DNA of 64,000 nucleotides from Methanobrevibacter sp. Its GTDB lineage: Archaea; Methanobacteriota; Methanobacteria; Methanobacteriales; Methanobacteriaceae. The notes beneath the pieces are model-generated. The model saw only the letters and a program-made list of their open reading frames with translations. It made no database searches and was not told where the DNA came from. The stretch's first letter is position 1. Every line of letters begins with the position of its first letter. This document shows, piece by piece, positions 48,529-57,900 of this stretch. A program made the translations under genes and the position numbers. The stretch covers positions 1 to 64,000 of the forward strand of contig NZ_JAFQXT010000003.1 in NCBI RefSeq assembly GCF_017406825.1, read 5' to 3'.

Positions 48529-48999
48529 TTATTCGAATTGTTCATCGATATCTTCTGTTTTTATTAATTTTTCACAGTAATGGCACCTTACAACTGGAGG
48601 ATATTCATTAACAACATGAAAAACAGGTGTTATAGGTTCATTTTCATAGTTTGTAATGCATTTAGGATTAGTGCATTTAATGATTGACTTGATTTTTTCG
48701 GGAAGAACGATCTTGTCTTTCTTGACAGGTTGGAAATCTCGGATAATATTTATTGTAGCTTTGGGAGCAATTAAAGCAACTTGATTGAGTTCCTCATGGT
48801 CCAATTCCCTGTTTTCAATTTTCACAATGTCTTTTCTTCCAATTTGGCTAGATGAAACGTTCATTGCCACTGTAACATTAGTGGTTTCAGAATCTGGAAG
48901 GCCTAAAATCTTAAGAATATGCAATGCCTTGTTTGCGGTAATGTGGTCAATTACTGTACCGTTTTCAATAGCTTTAATTTTCAGTTCGGTTTTTGTCAT
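48529..48999 (-). CDS. pyrI: Aspartate carbamoyltransferase regulatory subunit
   Basis: PyrI, 156 residues. The N-terminal allosteric domain begins [21 protein letters not shown], and the zinc domain has [11 protein letters not shown] plus CHYCEKL, the four cysteines that bind zinc and contact PyrB. It regulates pyrimidine synthesis in response to nucleotides. Unusually, pyrB is not adjacent here. Last gene of the hisA-ribL-argC-flavodoxin-pyrI run. Confidence 0.95.
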   Translation of the reverse strand: MTKTELKIKAIENGTVIDHITANKALHILKILGLPDSETTNVTVAMNVSSSQIGRKDIVKIENRELDHEELNQVALIAPKATINIIRDFQPVKKDKIVLPEKIKSIIKCTNPKCITNYENEPITPVFHVVNEYPPVVRCHYCEKLIKTEDIDEQFE

Positions 49000-49009
49000 G
49001 CTAACACCA

Positions 49010-49498
49010 TTAATACATTTTCAAATCTTTGATTTTGATTATCGCTTCTGTATCATTAACTAATTTTTCATCACTCTTATTTTTGGTGGTTATAGTAAAA
49101 CTTTGAATTACTCTTGCTCCACGCAATCTAACTTTCTCTTCTAGTCTTTCGATATTTGAATCGCCACGGTTCGCATCCATTGTAGCAAATAGAATCACGT
49201 CTTTTGCCCTGAGGTCGCACCGGTCAATAATGGTCAATATTGCGGGAGTGGGATTTCCATTCCAAGTTGGAGTTCCGAAATAGATTGTATCGTAACCGGT
49301 CAAGTCCACTTTTGCAGGAATTATGTCAGTTTTTGTTTCCCTGAAAGCGTTGATTGATGCGAAGAGTCTGTTTTTTAAACCGTCACGATTTTTCAAATCA
49401 TAAATCCTAATCAAATCTGCATTTACATGTTTGGCTAGAGTTTTTGCAACTAATTCTGTTGTTCCGCTGTTGGAATAGTATATTATTGCTCTTCTCAT
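49010..49498 (-). CDS. Flavodoxin family protein
   Basis: A 162-residue flavodoxin-fold protein. The N-terminal FMN phosphate loop is [16 protein letters not shown] and the second FMN loop is [16 protein letters not shown]. Probably a soluble one- or two-electron carrier, possibly substituting for ferredoxin. It sits between argC and pyrI with short gaps (21 and 10 bases). Partner unknown. Confidence 0.87.
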   Translation of the reverse strand: MRRAIIYYSNSGTTELVAKTLAKHVNADLIRIYDLKNRDGLKNRLFASINAFRETKTDIIPAKVDLTGYDTIYFGTPTWNGNPTPAILTIIDRCDLRAKDVILFATMDANRGDSNIERLEEKVRLRGARVIQSFTITTKNKSDEKLVNDTEAIIKIKDLKMY

Positions 49499-49519
49499 TT
49501 TTTACTCCCCCTTTTTGCA

Positions 49520-50542
49520 TTATGGATGAAGACCGAAATGTGTTAAACCGGTGGTTTCGTCAATTCCAAGGAGAATGTTCATGTTTTGTATTGCCTGGCC
49601 GGATGCGCCTTTTACAAGGTTATCAATTGCAGATAACATTACAACTCTTCCGGTGTCGTCGATTTCAAATCCGCCAATATGGACGAAATTGGATCCGCGA
49701 ACTGAACTTAAATGTGGGATTTCCCCTTCATCCATAAGTTTTATGAAGAATTCTTCACCGTATTCTTTAATGTATAGTTTTCTAATTTCTTCAGGAGTAA
49801 TGTCTGTGTTTTCTTCAGTCAAAAAGCTGTGGCTTGTTGTTTGGATTCCACGGTTGACCGGCACCAAATGAGGAGTAAATGAAACTTTCACGTCATCAAA
49901 TCCATGCAGCTCCTGCTTGATTTCAGAGGAGTGCCTGTGTGAGGAAATCTTATATGGATTTACATTATCGGCAATATTTGGATAATGGGTGGTTGCTGAC
50001 GGATTGACTCCCGCTCCGCTAACGCCGGTTTTGGAATCAATAATTATACTGTCCACTAAATCGTTTTTGACTAATGGGTATGATGATAATATTGCGCCTG
50101 TCGGGAAACATCCAGGGTTTGCAACAAGATTTGTTTTTTTGATTTCATCTCTGTATAACTCAGGAAGTCCAAATACGCCTTTGTTTTCCTTATCTGTATG
50201 TTCCATGCCGTACCATTTTTCATAAACGGCTGTGTCACGGTATCTGTAGTCTCCACTAAGATCAACCACTTTAGCGCCGGTTTCAAGTATCTCCGGCACG
50301 ATTTTCATTGATGCGCCGTGAGGTGTTGCAGTAAAGACTACATCTGCATCAAGTTCTGAAGGACTTTTGTTTTTAAATTCAAGTCCTGAATCTCTAATGT
50401 GCGGATGAATCTTATGTGCTGGAGTGCCGTCGTATTGCCTTGAAGTGATGTCTGTAATTTCCACTTCAGGGTGGTTTAAAAGCATTCTTAAAAGTTCTCC
50501 ACCTGTGTATCCGCTTGCTCCTATTATTGCTACTTTAAACAT
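49520..50542 (-). CDS. argC: N-acetyl-gamma-glutamyl-phosphate reductase
   Basis: ArgC, 340 residues, the third step of arginine biosynthesis: NADPH reduction of acetylglutamyl phosphate to the semialdehyde. Signatures are [21 protein letters not shown], the catalytic [12 protein letters not shown] and the C-terminal [13 protein letters not shown]. The ATG at 50542 is nine bases after AGGAG; 50548 is an alternative at three bases. It follows ribL in the operon. Confidence 0.94.
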   Translation of the reverse strand: MFKVAIIGASGYTGGELLRMLLNHPEVEITDITSRQYDGTPAHKIHPHIRDSGLEFKNKSPSELDADVVFTATPHGASMKIVPEILETGAKVVDLSGDYRYRDTAVYEKWYGMEHTDKENKGVFGLPELYRDEIKKTNLVANPGCFPTGAILSSYPLVKNDLVDSIIIDSKTGVSGAGVNPSATTHYPNIADNVNPYKISSHRHSSEIKQELHGFDDVKVSFTPHLVPVNRGIQTTSHSFLTEENTDITPEEIRKLYIKEYGEEFFIKLMDEGEIPHLSSVRGSNFVHIGGFEIDDTGRVVMLSAIDNLVKGASGQAIQNMNILLGIDETTGLTHFGLHP

Positions 50543-50554
50543 TTTCATTATCTC

Positions 50555-51016
50555 CTAATCTTCACAATGGTCTAAAATTTTTCCTTCGAAATCAGTATTT
50601 TCGATTTTTCTGATAATTTTACAGCTGCTGTCGAGCTCACAATCACGATATTTCTCAATACGCACTGCTTTTGCCTTCAAGCCTCTTTTATCAAGGGCTT
50701 CCTGCAGTTTTCCAACATCGTGGTTTTGGTCCGCTCCAATAGTAATGATATCCGGGTCTATTTCGCGAACGATTTTAAACACATCGCCGTTCGCATCACC
50801 TAAATAAGCATCAGTAACTGGTTTTAACATTTTGATTAATTCCAAACGTTGGTCCTCTCCAACAATCGGGACTCTTTTTCTTCTCTCGACTGTTGCATCA
50901 CGCGCTACAACAACATAAAGCTCAGCATCTTCTCCACCTAGCTTTTTGGACTCTTCCAGATAAACTCCGTGTCCAGGGTGGAGTATGTCAAATGTTCCGG
51001 TCGCCATTATCTTCAT
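50555..51016 (-). CDS. ribL: Archaeal FAD synthetase
   Basis: RibL, 153 residues, a cytidylyltransferase-fold enzyme that adenylates FMN to FAD. Nucleotide motif GTFDILHPGHGVYLEESK and the second motif KRVPIVGEDQRLELIK are plain. A cysteine pair in the C-terminal part (DCELDSSCK) matches the archaeal enzyme, which depends on reduced cysteines. Start four bases after hisA. Flavin supply fits with the flavodoxin in the operon. Confidence 0.9.
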   Translation of the reverse strand: MKIMATGTFDILHPGHGVYLEESKKLGGEDAELYVVVARDATVERRKRVPIVGEDQRLELIKMLKPVTDAYLGDANGDVFKIVREIDPDIITIGADQNHDVGKLQEALDKRGLKAKAVRIEKYRDCELDSSCKIIRKIENTDFEGKILDHCED

Positions 51017-51020
51017 TCAA

Positions 51021-51758
51021 TTACCTCTTTTGATATTTTAAAGCTTCAGTTAAATCAATTTTATCAGTATAAAGTGCAGAACCAATCACAACTCCTTCCA
51101 CACCGCTTTCATTTAATTTTTTAAGGTCATCCATTGTGGTTACTCCGCCGGAATAAACAATAGGCAAATCAACGGATTTTTTAAGGTTCTCTACAGGTTC
51201 AGTGTAAAATCCACCCAAAAGCCCCTCAACGTCAACGTTTGTAAACAGGATGCTTCCCGCACCATGTTCCTTAAAGTCGTTTGCTATCTCAGAAGGGCTC
51301 TTGTCAATCTTTTCCTGCCATCCCTTTATAACTACTTTGTTGTCTTTGCTGTCAAGTGAAATCATAATTCTGTCTGAGCCGTATTCATCTGATAGTTCAG
51401 TAATGGTTTTTGGGTTTTGTATTCCCATTGTTCCAATGATTAATCTTTCAATATCAAGATTCAGCAATTGGTGGGCATAATCCATATCTCTTATTCCGCC
51501 GCCCAATTGTATTGGAACTGTAACTTCTTTTAGGATTTTTTTAATCACTTCAAAGCTGGTTACTCCATCAATTGTTCCGGACAGGTCAATCACATGGATG
51601 TTTTTTGCTCCTAACTCTTCCCAGTGTCTTGCAACTTTTTCGGGATTGTCTATTTTAACCATTTCGCTTCCAGGCTCGCCTTGAACAAGTTGAACACATT
51701 TTCCATCTTTAATGTCAACTGCAGGTATTATTAACATTTCATCTTTATTGAATGACAT
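51021..51758 (-). CDS. hisA: Histidine biosynthesis ProFAR isomerase
   Basis: HisA, 245 residues, a TIM barrel isomerising phosphoribosyl-formimino-AICAR-phosphate. The N-terminal IIPAVDIKDGKCVQLVQGE, IQLGGGIRDMDYA and the C-terminal IVYSGGVTTMDDL are diagnostic. It is the first gene of the operon and not near other his genes. The start has a modest GGAAATCC site and a TATA element about 35 bp upstream. Confidence 0.95.
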   Translation of the reverse strand: MSFNKDEMLIIPAVDIKDGKCVQLVQGEPGSEMVKIDNPEKVARHWEELGAKNIHVIDLSGTIDGVTSFEVIKKILKEVTVPIQLGGGIRDMDYAHQLLNLDIERLIIGTMGIQNPKTITELSDEYGSDRIMISLDSKDNKVVIKGWQEKIDKSPSEIANDFKEHGAGSILFTNVDVEGLLGGFYTEPVENLKKSVDLPIVYSGGVTTMDDLKKLNESGVEGVVIGSALYTDKIDLTEALKYQKR

Positions 51759-51838
51759 TTGGATTTCCTTAATGTTTTATTATAATTTAATTATATGTTT
51801 TGAAATGATTTATATGTATTGATTTTATAACTACTAAT

Positions 51839-52780
51839 ATGAATGAAAATCTCTACAAACTATTTGATGAAGTGTTCATTCCAGATTTTTCCATAACTGG
51901 TGATGATTCTCGAAAGATTATTGATTTGGGCGAATATGGTAAGCTTGAAACATATTCGTTATATCAGGGCATTGTGCTTGCATTCATTGATATTGACCTA
52001 AAAAACTATGGGGAAGTTTTTATTGAGGATGAATTGCCTTCCAGATTGCTTGAAATCAATCATTGCTTGGATGGCAGGTATGCTTATACTGTGGGTGATG
52101 ATGAGGTACTCTATTTCGGCAAAGGTGATTTGTGCATTAGTATCCATTATTTAACTAAGACATTTCCTGATTTTCCTTTAGGTTACTATAAAGGTTTGGA
52201 GATTTTCATTGATGTTGATGTGGCAAACGATTTTGTAAAAGAGCATATTCCTCATTTTGATTTGGTCGAGTTTTATGAGGAATTGGAGAAAACAAACGCT
52301 TATCGTCTGGTTCGTTCCAATGATAGGATAGATCATGTCATCGGCGAGTTGTATAGTGTTGATGAGAGGATTAATATTCCTTATTATAAGTTGAAATGCC
52401 TTGAATTGTTGTTGTTTTTCTCAATTACAAATTTTGTTGGTAGTGATGGTATTTCCCTTTCTAAAAAGCAAGTGAGGATTGTTGAAAATGTTAAGAGGGA
52501 TTTAATTTCCAATTTGGATAGTAAAATCACTATTGATGAGTTGGCCAATAGGTATGGAATCAGTAAAACTGCACTTAAGAATTGTTTTAGGGAAGTCTAT
52601 GGTAAGCCCATATTTAGATGGAGAAAGGAATATAAACTTGATTATGCCTGTAAATTAATTGAAAAGGGTGATTTGTCCATTTCAGAGATTTCCAAAAAAG
52701 TGGGATACTCTTCCCCTTCAAAATTCAGTCAGGCTTTTAAGGATTATATCGGATGCACCCCTTCAGAGTACAATAAATAA
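51839..52780 (+). CDS. AraC family transcriptional regulator
   Basis: A 313-residue regulator with a long N-terminal ligand or dimerisation domain and the C-terminal AraC double helix-turn-helix (TIDELANRYGISKTALKNCF; SISEISKKVGYSSPSKFSQA; DYIGCTPSEYNK). AraC proteins are bacterial in origin and rare in archaea. A TATA box (GATTTATATGT) about 30 bp upstream predicts a leaderless mRNA. It precedes the ABC/ECF operon in the same direction; this arrangement is known from Firmicutes. Likely activator of that operon. Confidence 0.88.
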   Translation: MNENLYKLFDEVFIPDFSITGDDSRKIIDLGEYGKLETYSLYQGIVLAFIDIDLKNYGEVFIEDELPSRLLEINHCLDGRYAYTVGDDEVLYFGKGDLCISIHYLTKTFPDFPLGYYKGLEIFIDVDVANDFVKEHIPHFDLVEFYEELEKTNAYRLVRSNDRIDHVIGELYSVDERINIPYYKLKCLELLLFFSITNFVGSDGISLSKKQVRIVENVKRDLISNLDSKITIDELANRYGISKTALKNCFREVYGKPIFRWRKEYKLDYACKLIEKGDLSISEISKKVGYSSPSKFSQAFKDYIGCTPSEYNK

Positions 52781-52782
52781 TT

Positions 52783-52951
52783 TTTTGTCTTTTTGGTATA
52801 TTTTTTGTCTTTTTAGTTCAAATACCTTTATATACTTATTTTTATTATATTTATATTGAAAATTGGTTTATTTAATCATTTTTTTTTAAAAATACTTTAA
52901 ATTAGTCTATTATTTGTTTTTTTGGATATTTTAAGTGTTTTGTCTTTTTAG
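52783..52951 (+). repeat. Three TTTTGTCTTTTT direct repeats
   Basis: TTTTGTCTTTTTGG at 52783-52796, TTTTGTCTTTTTAG at 52803-52816 and again at 52938-52951. The first two are exactly 20 bp apart, two helical turns. They lie between the AraC gene and the transporter operon, so AraC binding is possible. AT-rich background and transcript termination after araC are alternative explanations. Confidence 0.45.
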
Positions 52952-52966
52952 ATTACTTAAAAATTT

Positions 52967-52980
52967 TTAGGTAAACCTAA
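52967..52980. promoter_or_regulatory. DtxR/IdeR-like box before the ABC transporter operon
   Basis: TTAGGT-AA-ACCTAA is a palindrome close to the core of DtxR/IdeR operators. It lies 22 bp before the start of the first ABC gene, overlapping the probable transcription start. A similar box precedes the MacB-type operon at 59397. Metal-dependent repression is the natural reading. Confidence 0.6.
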
Positions 52981-53002
52981 ATTAATTTATTAGGAGATTT
53001 AA

Positions 53003-54796
53003 ATGTCAAAGACTCAAAGTAAGAATAAATTTATAAGATTACTTAATTTTTCGGGTAATTACAAGTATCTATCCATCATTGGTATGGTATTATCCGCTTT
53101 AAGTGCCATAAGTCTATTGATTCCATTTATCTATATTTGGGATGTCGTCAATGCATTGTTGACAGTGGCTCCAGATTTCACTAAATCCCAGAATTTGGGA
53201 ACATATGCATTCAATGCATTCTTTTTTGCAGTTTTGGGAATTGCACTAAACTTTTGCGGATTGATGGGAACACACTTGTCAGCATTTAAAAATGAAAAGA
53301 ACATGAAGGATGCTGCACTAAAGCATTTGTTAAAACTTCCTTTGGGATATTTCTCAAACCACACAAGCGGGGGACTTAGAAAAGTAATTGACTATTCAAC
53401 AGCAAAAACTGAAACATTTTTGGCTCATCAATTATTTGACCTAACAGGGGCAATTGTCACTCCAATAGCATTTCTAATATTGCTTTTCAGTTTTGATTGG
53501 ATTTTAGGACTGATATGCTTAATTCCTATCATACTGTGTTTCTTATTCATGTATCCAATGTTTTCAAAGGACTCACAGGATATCATGGCTGAATATCAAA
53601 AGTACCTGGAGGAAATGAATGGTGAAGCGGTGGAATATGTAAGGGGAATTCCAGTTACAAAAGCATTTCAACAAAGCGTATATTCATTTAAAAATTTCAT
53701 CAAATCTATTAGAAACTATGGAAAGTTCTCAGCGGAATATTCCTTATCAACACAACTTCCAATGACCGCGTTCACAGTTTCAATCAATGGATTTTTCGCA
53801 TTGTTGATTCCTGCAGGAATATTGCTTGCAGGATCACTGGTGGACGTAAAATTCTTTGCAAATTTCATGTTCTATATTATATTCACACCAATATGTGCAG
53901 TCATGATGAACAGGATAATGACAGTATCACAGGACTGGATGATGGCCAGCTATGCATTGGAAAGTATTGAAGAGATATTAAATGAGAAGCCCCTTCCGGA
54001 AGCGTCCAACCCTCAAAAACCTAAAAATCATTCAATCGCTTTTGAGGGGGTTTACTTTGATTATGATGATGCAAACTCAGATGAGCACATCCTGAACGAT
54101 GTGAATCTTAAAATCAATGAAAACGATTCAGTGGCATTAGTCGGACCGTCAGGAGGTGGAAAAACCACAATTGCATCATTGATTCCAAGATTTTGGGATG
54201 TGGGACAAGGTTCCATTAAAGTTGGGGATGTTGACGTAAGGGATATCTCAACTAAAGAACTGATGGAAAACATATCATTCGTTTTCCAAAATACAACCCT
54301 GTTTAAAGATTCAATCTACAATAATGTAGCAATCGGCCGAAAAGGCGCATCAAGAAGTGAAGTTGAAAATGCGTTAAGCTTGGCACAATGTGATGATATT
54401 ATTGATGAGCTTCCAGATGGAATTGATACAGTGATTGGAAGTGAAGGAACATATCTCTCAGGAGGCCAGCAACAGAGAATTGCGCTTGCACGTGCAATAC
54501 TTAAGGATGCTCCAATCATCATCTTAGATGAGGCTACCGCATTGGCCGATCCTGACAATGAATACATGATTCAAAAGGCAATCTCAGAGATTACAAAAGA
54601 TAAAACTGTAATCATGATTGCACATAGACTGTCCACAGTCAAAAATGTGGATAAGATATATGTTGTTGATAACGGCAGGATTGTCGAGGAGGGCAATCAT
54701 GATTCATTAGTTGAAAAAGACGGACTTTATTCAAGGATGTGGGATGAATTCAACAAATCCATACAATGGAAAGTTAAAAGCGAGGAGATAGTATGA
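53003..54796 (+). CDS. ABC half transporter (permease-ATPase fusion), first of pair
   Basis: A 597-residue exporter-type ABC half transporter. About six membrane helices fill residues 30-310, followed by the ATPase with Walker A GPSGGGKTTIASLIP, signature LSGGQQQRIALARA and Walker B IIILDEATALADPD. The next gene encodes a second half, so they form a heterodimer. The context (AraC, ECF system, DtxR-like box) recalls YbtPQ-type import of metal-siderophore, but export is possible. GGAG precedes the ATG. The genes overlap by four bases. Confidence 0.88.
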   Translation: MSKTQSKNKFIRLLNFSGNYKYLSIIGMVLSALSAISLLIPFIYIWDVVNALLTVAPDFTKSQNLGTYAFNAFFFAVLGIALNFCGLMGTHLSAFKNEKNMKDAALKHLLKLPLGYFSNHTSGGLRKVIDYSTAKTETFLAHQLFDLTGAIVTPIAFLILLFSFDWILGLICLIPIILCFLFMYPMFSKDSQDIMAEYQKYLEEMNGEAVEYVRGIPVTKAFQQSVYSFKNFIKSIRNYGKFSAEYSLSTQLPMTAFTVSINGFFALLIPAGILLAGSLVDVKFFANFMFYIIFTPICAVMMNRIMTVSQDWMMASYALESIEEILNEKPLPEASNPQKPKNHSIAFEGVYFDYDDANSDEHILNDVNLKINENDSVALVGPSGGGKTTIASLIPRFWDVGQGSIKVGDVDVRDISTKELMENISFVFQNTTLFKDSIYNNVAIGRKGASRSEVENALSLAQCDDIIDELPDGIDTVIGSEGTYLSGGQQQRIALARAILKDAPIIILDEATALADPDNEYMIQKAISEITKDKTVIMIAHRLSTVKNVDKIYVVDNGRIVEEGNHDSLVEKDGLYSRMWDEFNKSIQWKVKSEEIV

Positions 54797-56538
54797 TATC
54801 TGAGTTTTTCCAAACAAGATTCGGACTTACTAAAGAGGGGGCTGATAATTTAATCAAGGGCATTCTTTACACTGCTCTTTTAGACATTTCATTAATGTTT
54901 CCGGTGGGTTTGTATTCACTTCTAATCTATATGTGGATAGAACCATTGACAGGAGGCGAAATCGTCGACCCGAATCTTGGAATGTTTATCGTGTTAATAT
55001 TAATTGTTCTGGGAATCATATTCGCATTCGCATGGAAACAATATCACTTTGTGTTCAATACCACTTACACTGAAAGTGAAAACAGGAGAATCAATTTAGG
55101 CGAGAACCTAAGAAAGCTCCCATTGTCATTTTTTGAAAATAGGGATTTGGCTGACCTAACCTCCACAATCATGAATGACTGCACTGATTTGGAGCATGTT
55201 TTCTCTCATGCGGTTCCGCAATTGCTTGGTTCAATCCTATCGTTATGCCTTGTGTCAATTGGATTGCTGATATTTGATTGGAGATTGGCTATTGCCCTTT
55301 TATGGGTGGTTCCAGTTGCATTCATAATTTTATATGCTTCAAAAAAACTCATCTACAAAGGAGGAAATCTGGTGATGGCCGATTTGCTCAAGTGTGGAGA
55401 TGCAATGCAGGAGTGCATTGAGTCAATTAGGGATTTGAAATCATATAATCATGAAGAGGAGTATTACGATAGGATTACTGGTTTGACATCAACTATTGAA
55501 AAGTCCAGACTTAAAGCGGAATTAATGTCTGCGGCAGGTGTAGTGACCGGCAAGGTCTTTTTAAATTTAGGAATAGTCTCTGTGATTCTTTTAGGTTCCT
55601 ATTTGATACTGAATTCACAGATTACAATTTTCACATTGCTGATATTCCTTATCGCTTCGGCTACAATCTATGCTCCTGTTGAAAATGGATTGATGTTCCT
55701 GTCTGAAATTTTCATGATGGACAATAAGATTTTAAGGTCAAAAGAAATAGAAGCGCAGGTTATCGAAGGTGGCTTGACTGATTATTCTCTTGACGGATAT
55801 GATGTTGAATTTAAGGATGTCAATTTCAACTATGATGATTTGAAGGATGTTCTAAATGACATAACATTTACTGCAAAACAGGGTGAAGTGACCGCCCTTG
55901 TAGGGCCTTCCGGTGGGGGAAAATCAACAGTTTCAAAACTCGCCGCAAGATTTTGGGATCCTGTTTCCGGTAAAGTTTCACTTGGAGGCCAGGACCTGTC
56001 AAAACTGGACTCTGAAAAGCTTCTTGAAAACTTCTCAATAGTTTTCCAGGATGTGATACTCTTTAACAATTCCATTTTGGAAAACATTCGGGTCGGTCGA
56101 AAGGATGCAACCGATGATGAAGTGATTCAGGCAGCGAAACTTGCTGAATGTGACGAGTTTGTATCCAAACTCACCGACGGTTATGACACAGTCATAGGGG
56201 AGAACGGTGAGCTATTGTCAGGCGGTCAAAGGCAAAGGATTTCAATTGCAAGGGCAATGCTCAAGGACGCCAATGTAATCCTTTTGGATGAGGCCACTTC
56301 ATTTTTGGATGTTGAGAATGAATCCAAAATCCAAAGGGCGCTGTCAGAACTAATCAAAAACAAGACCGTGATCATCATTGCCCACAGGATGCGTACAATT
56401 GCAAATGCCGATAAGATTGTTGTTTTGGACGACGGCAGAATTGCCGAACAGGGAACCCCTGAGGAACTGCTTGCAAAAGACGGACTGTTCAAGAGGATGG
56501 TTGAATTGCAAAACTTAAGTGGAGAATGGCAAATCTGA
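54793..56538 (+). CDS. ABC half transporter (permease-ATPase fusion), second of pair
   Basis: A 581-residue partner of the preceding gene. Membrane helices occupy about 25-300. The ATPase has GPSGGGKSTVSKLAARFW, LSGGQRQRISIARAM and Walker B VILLDEATSFLDVE. The ATG overlaps the upstream stop (ATGA), implying coupled translation and a one-to-one heterodimer. Substrate not readable from sequence. Confidence 0.88.
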   Translation: MISEFFQTRFGLTKEGADNLIKGILYTALLDISLMFPVGLYSLLIYMWIEPLTGGEIVDPNLGMFIVLILIVLGIIFAFAWKQYHFVFNTTYTESENRRINLGENLRKLPLSFFENRDLADLTSTIMNDCTDLEHVFSHAVPQLLGSILSLCLVSIGLLIFDWRLAIALLWVVPVAFIILYASKKLIYKGGNLVMADLLKCGDAMQECIESIRDLKSYNHEEEYYDRITGLTSTIEKSRLKAELMSAAGVVTGKVFLNLGIVSVILLGSYLILNSQITIFTLLIFLIASATIYAPVENGLMFLSEIFMMDNKILRSKEIEAQVIEGGLTDYSLDGYDVEFKDVNFNYDDLKDVLNDITFTAKQGEVTALVGPSGGGKSTVSKLAARFWDPVSGKVSLGGQDLSKLDSEKLLENFSIVFQDVILFNNSILENIRVGRKDATDDEVIQAAKLAECDEFVSKLTDGYDTVIGENGELLSGGQRQRISIARAMLKDANVILLDEATSFLDVENESKIQRALSELIKNKTVIIIAHRMRTIANADKIVVLDDGRIAEQGTPEELLAKDGLFKRMVELQNLSGEWQI

Positions 56539-56586
56539 TTCTCCAGTTTATTCTCATTGTTTTAAAAAAATTAGGAGGAAAATAAA

Positions 56587-57168
56587 ATGAGCGAAAGATT
56601 AAACGTAAAAGACCTAATCACTGTGGGAATATTCTCAGTGATTATAATAGTGTTGATATTCATTTTCGGAATGTTGGGATACATCCCGATATTGATGATA
56701 GCGCTGCCGATACTGGCGGCATTGATTTGTGGAATTCCATTCATGCTGTTCCTGACAAGAGTGAACAAGTTCGGAATGGTTACATTGATGGGTTTGATTT
56801 TAGGAATAGTGATGTTTTTAAGCGGTCATACTTGGGTTCCAATATTGGTGTTCACATTATGTGCATTCATTGCAGATTGCATCCTGAAGATGGGAGATTA
56901 CTCTTCTGTTAAAAATTCCATCGTTGCACATGGTGTTTTCATATTGGGAGTAATGGGAAACATGTTGCCGTTTTTCATCATGAGAGATTTCTATTTAAAT
57001 GGATTACGTTCCTCAATGGGTGCAGATTATGTTAATGTTATTTCTCCATTCATAAACACTCCCGTTTTGATAGTTTTAATCATATTGACATTCATTGTGG
57101 GAATGGCAAGCGCATATGTTGGAAAAATAGTTTTGAAAAAACACTTTGAAAAAGCAGGCATTGCTTAA
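56587..57168 (+). CDS. ECF transporter S component (MptD-like)
   Basis: A 193-residue membrane protein with about six hydrophobic helices, resembling the MptD/Trep_Strep family of putative ECF substrate-binding components (MSERLNVKDLITVGIFSVI; a conserved FLTRVNKFGMVTLMG). Binds the substrate within the ECF importer. AGGAGG precedes the ATG. Substrate of this family is not settled; iron-box control here suggests a metal or metal chelate, an inference. Confidence 0.8.
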   Translation: MSERLNVKDLITVGIFSVIIIVLIFIFGMLGYIPILMIALPILAALICGIPFMLFLTRVNKFGMVTLMGLILGIVMFLSGHTWVPILVFTLCAFIADCILKMGDYSSVKNSIVAHGVFILGVMGNMLPFFIMRDFYLNGLRSSMGADYVNVISPFINTPVLIVLIILTFIVGMASAYVGKIVLKKHFEKAGIA

Positions 57169-57180
57169 AAGGTGATATTT

Positions 57181-57900
57181 ATGGGATTAGGACTAAATTT
57201 CACTCTGGATCCGAAAACTAAAATTATAATTCTGGCAATTTTGAGTTTCATGGTTTTTAATGATGTTTCATTGTACATTAGTGGAATTTTGGTTTTAATT
57301 CCATTCATCTGTTTGTTTTTTTCCAATCATAAGAAATCAGCTATAATATACATTATAGCATATATTGCTGCAAAATATGTTCAAATTTATATTCTCCCAA
57401 CGGCAACAGGACTATTGGCAATAATACTGATTACATTTAGCTACACTGCTTCTAGAATGTTGCCGATTATAATGATGGGATATTATACGATAACGACAAC
57501 AAAGGTAAGTGAATTCATAGCGTCCATGGAAAAAAGTAATATTCCAAAAGACATTATCATACCTGTCTCAGTTGTTTTCAGGTATATCCCATCAGTTTTT
57601 GAAGAAATCAAATTAATCACAAATGCAATGAAAATGAGAGGATTCGGATTAAATATCAAATCATTGAAAAACCCTTTAAAACTGATCGAATTTTACATGA
57701 TTCCTATTTTAATCAGTGCCGTTAAAACAGCTGATGAGCTATCTGCAGCTTCCCTAACAAGGGGACTTAGCAATCCAGAAAAAAGAACCCATCTTCTTGA
57801 GGTCAAGTTCACCCGGATGGACTATGTTCTTTTGGCATTGACAATAATAGGATTTGGAATTTATGCATTTAACTTTTTAAGAGGTGTCGCAATTGCTTAA
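57181..57900 (+). CDS. ECF transporter transmembrane protein EcfT
   Basis: EcfT-type membrane subunit, 239 residues, about five helices. The coupling helices carry the charged segments typical of EcfT (MKMRGFGLNIKSL; AASLTRGLSNPEKRTHL, the Ala-Arg-Gly motif). It links the S component and the ATPase. The ATG at 57181 follows AGGTGATATTT. It overlaps the following ATPase gene by eight bases. Confidence 0.85.
   Translation: MGLGLNFTLDPKTKIIILAILSFMVFNDVSLYISGILVLIPFICLFFSNHKKSAIIYIIAYIAAKYVQIYILPTATGLLAIILITFSYTASRMLPIIMMGYYTITTTKVSEFIASMEKSNIPKDIIIPVSVVFRYIPSVFEEIKLITNAMKMRGFGLNIKSLKNPLKLIEFYMIPILISAVKTADELSAASLTRGLSNPEKRTHLLEVKFTRMDYVLLALTIIGFGIYAFNFLRGVAIA

Noticed and set aside
52783-52951. 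T-rich repeats as a CRISPR array
   Set aside because: Repeats are too short, too few and irregularly spaced; no cas genes.
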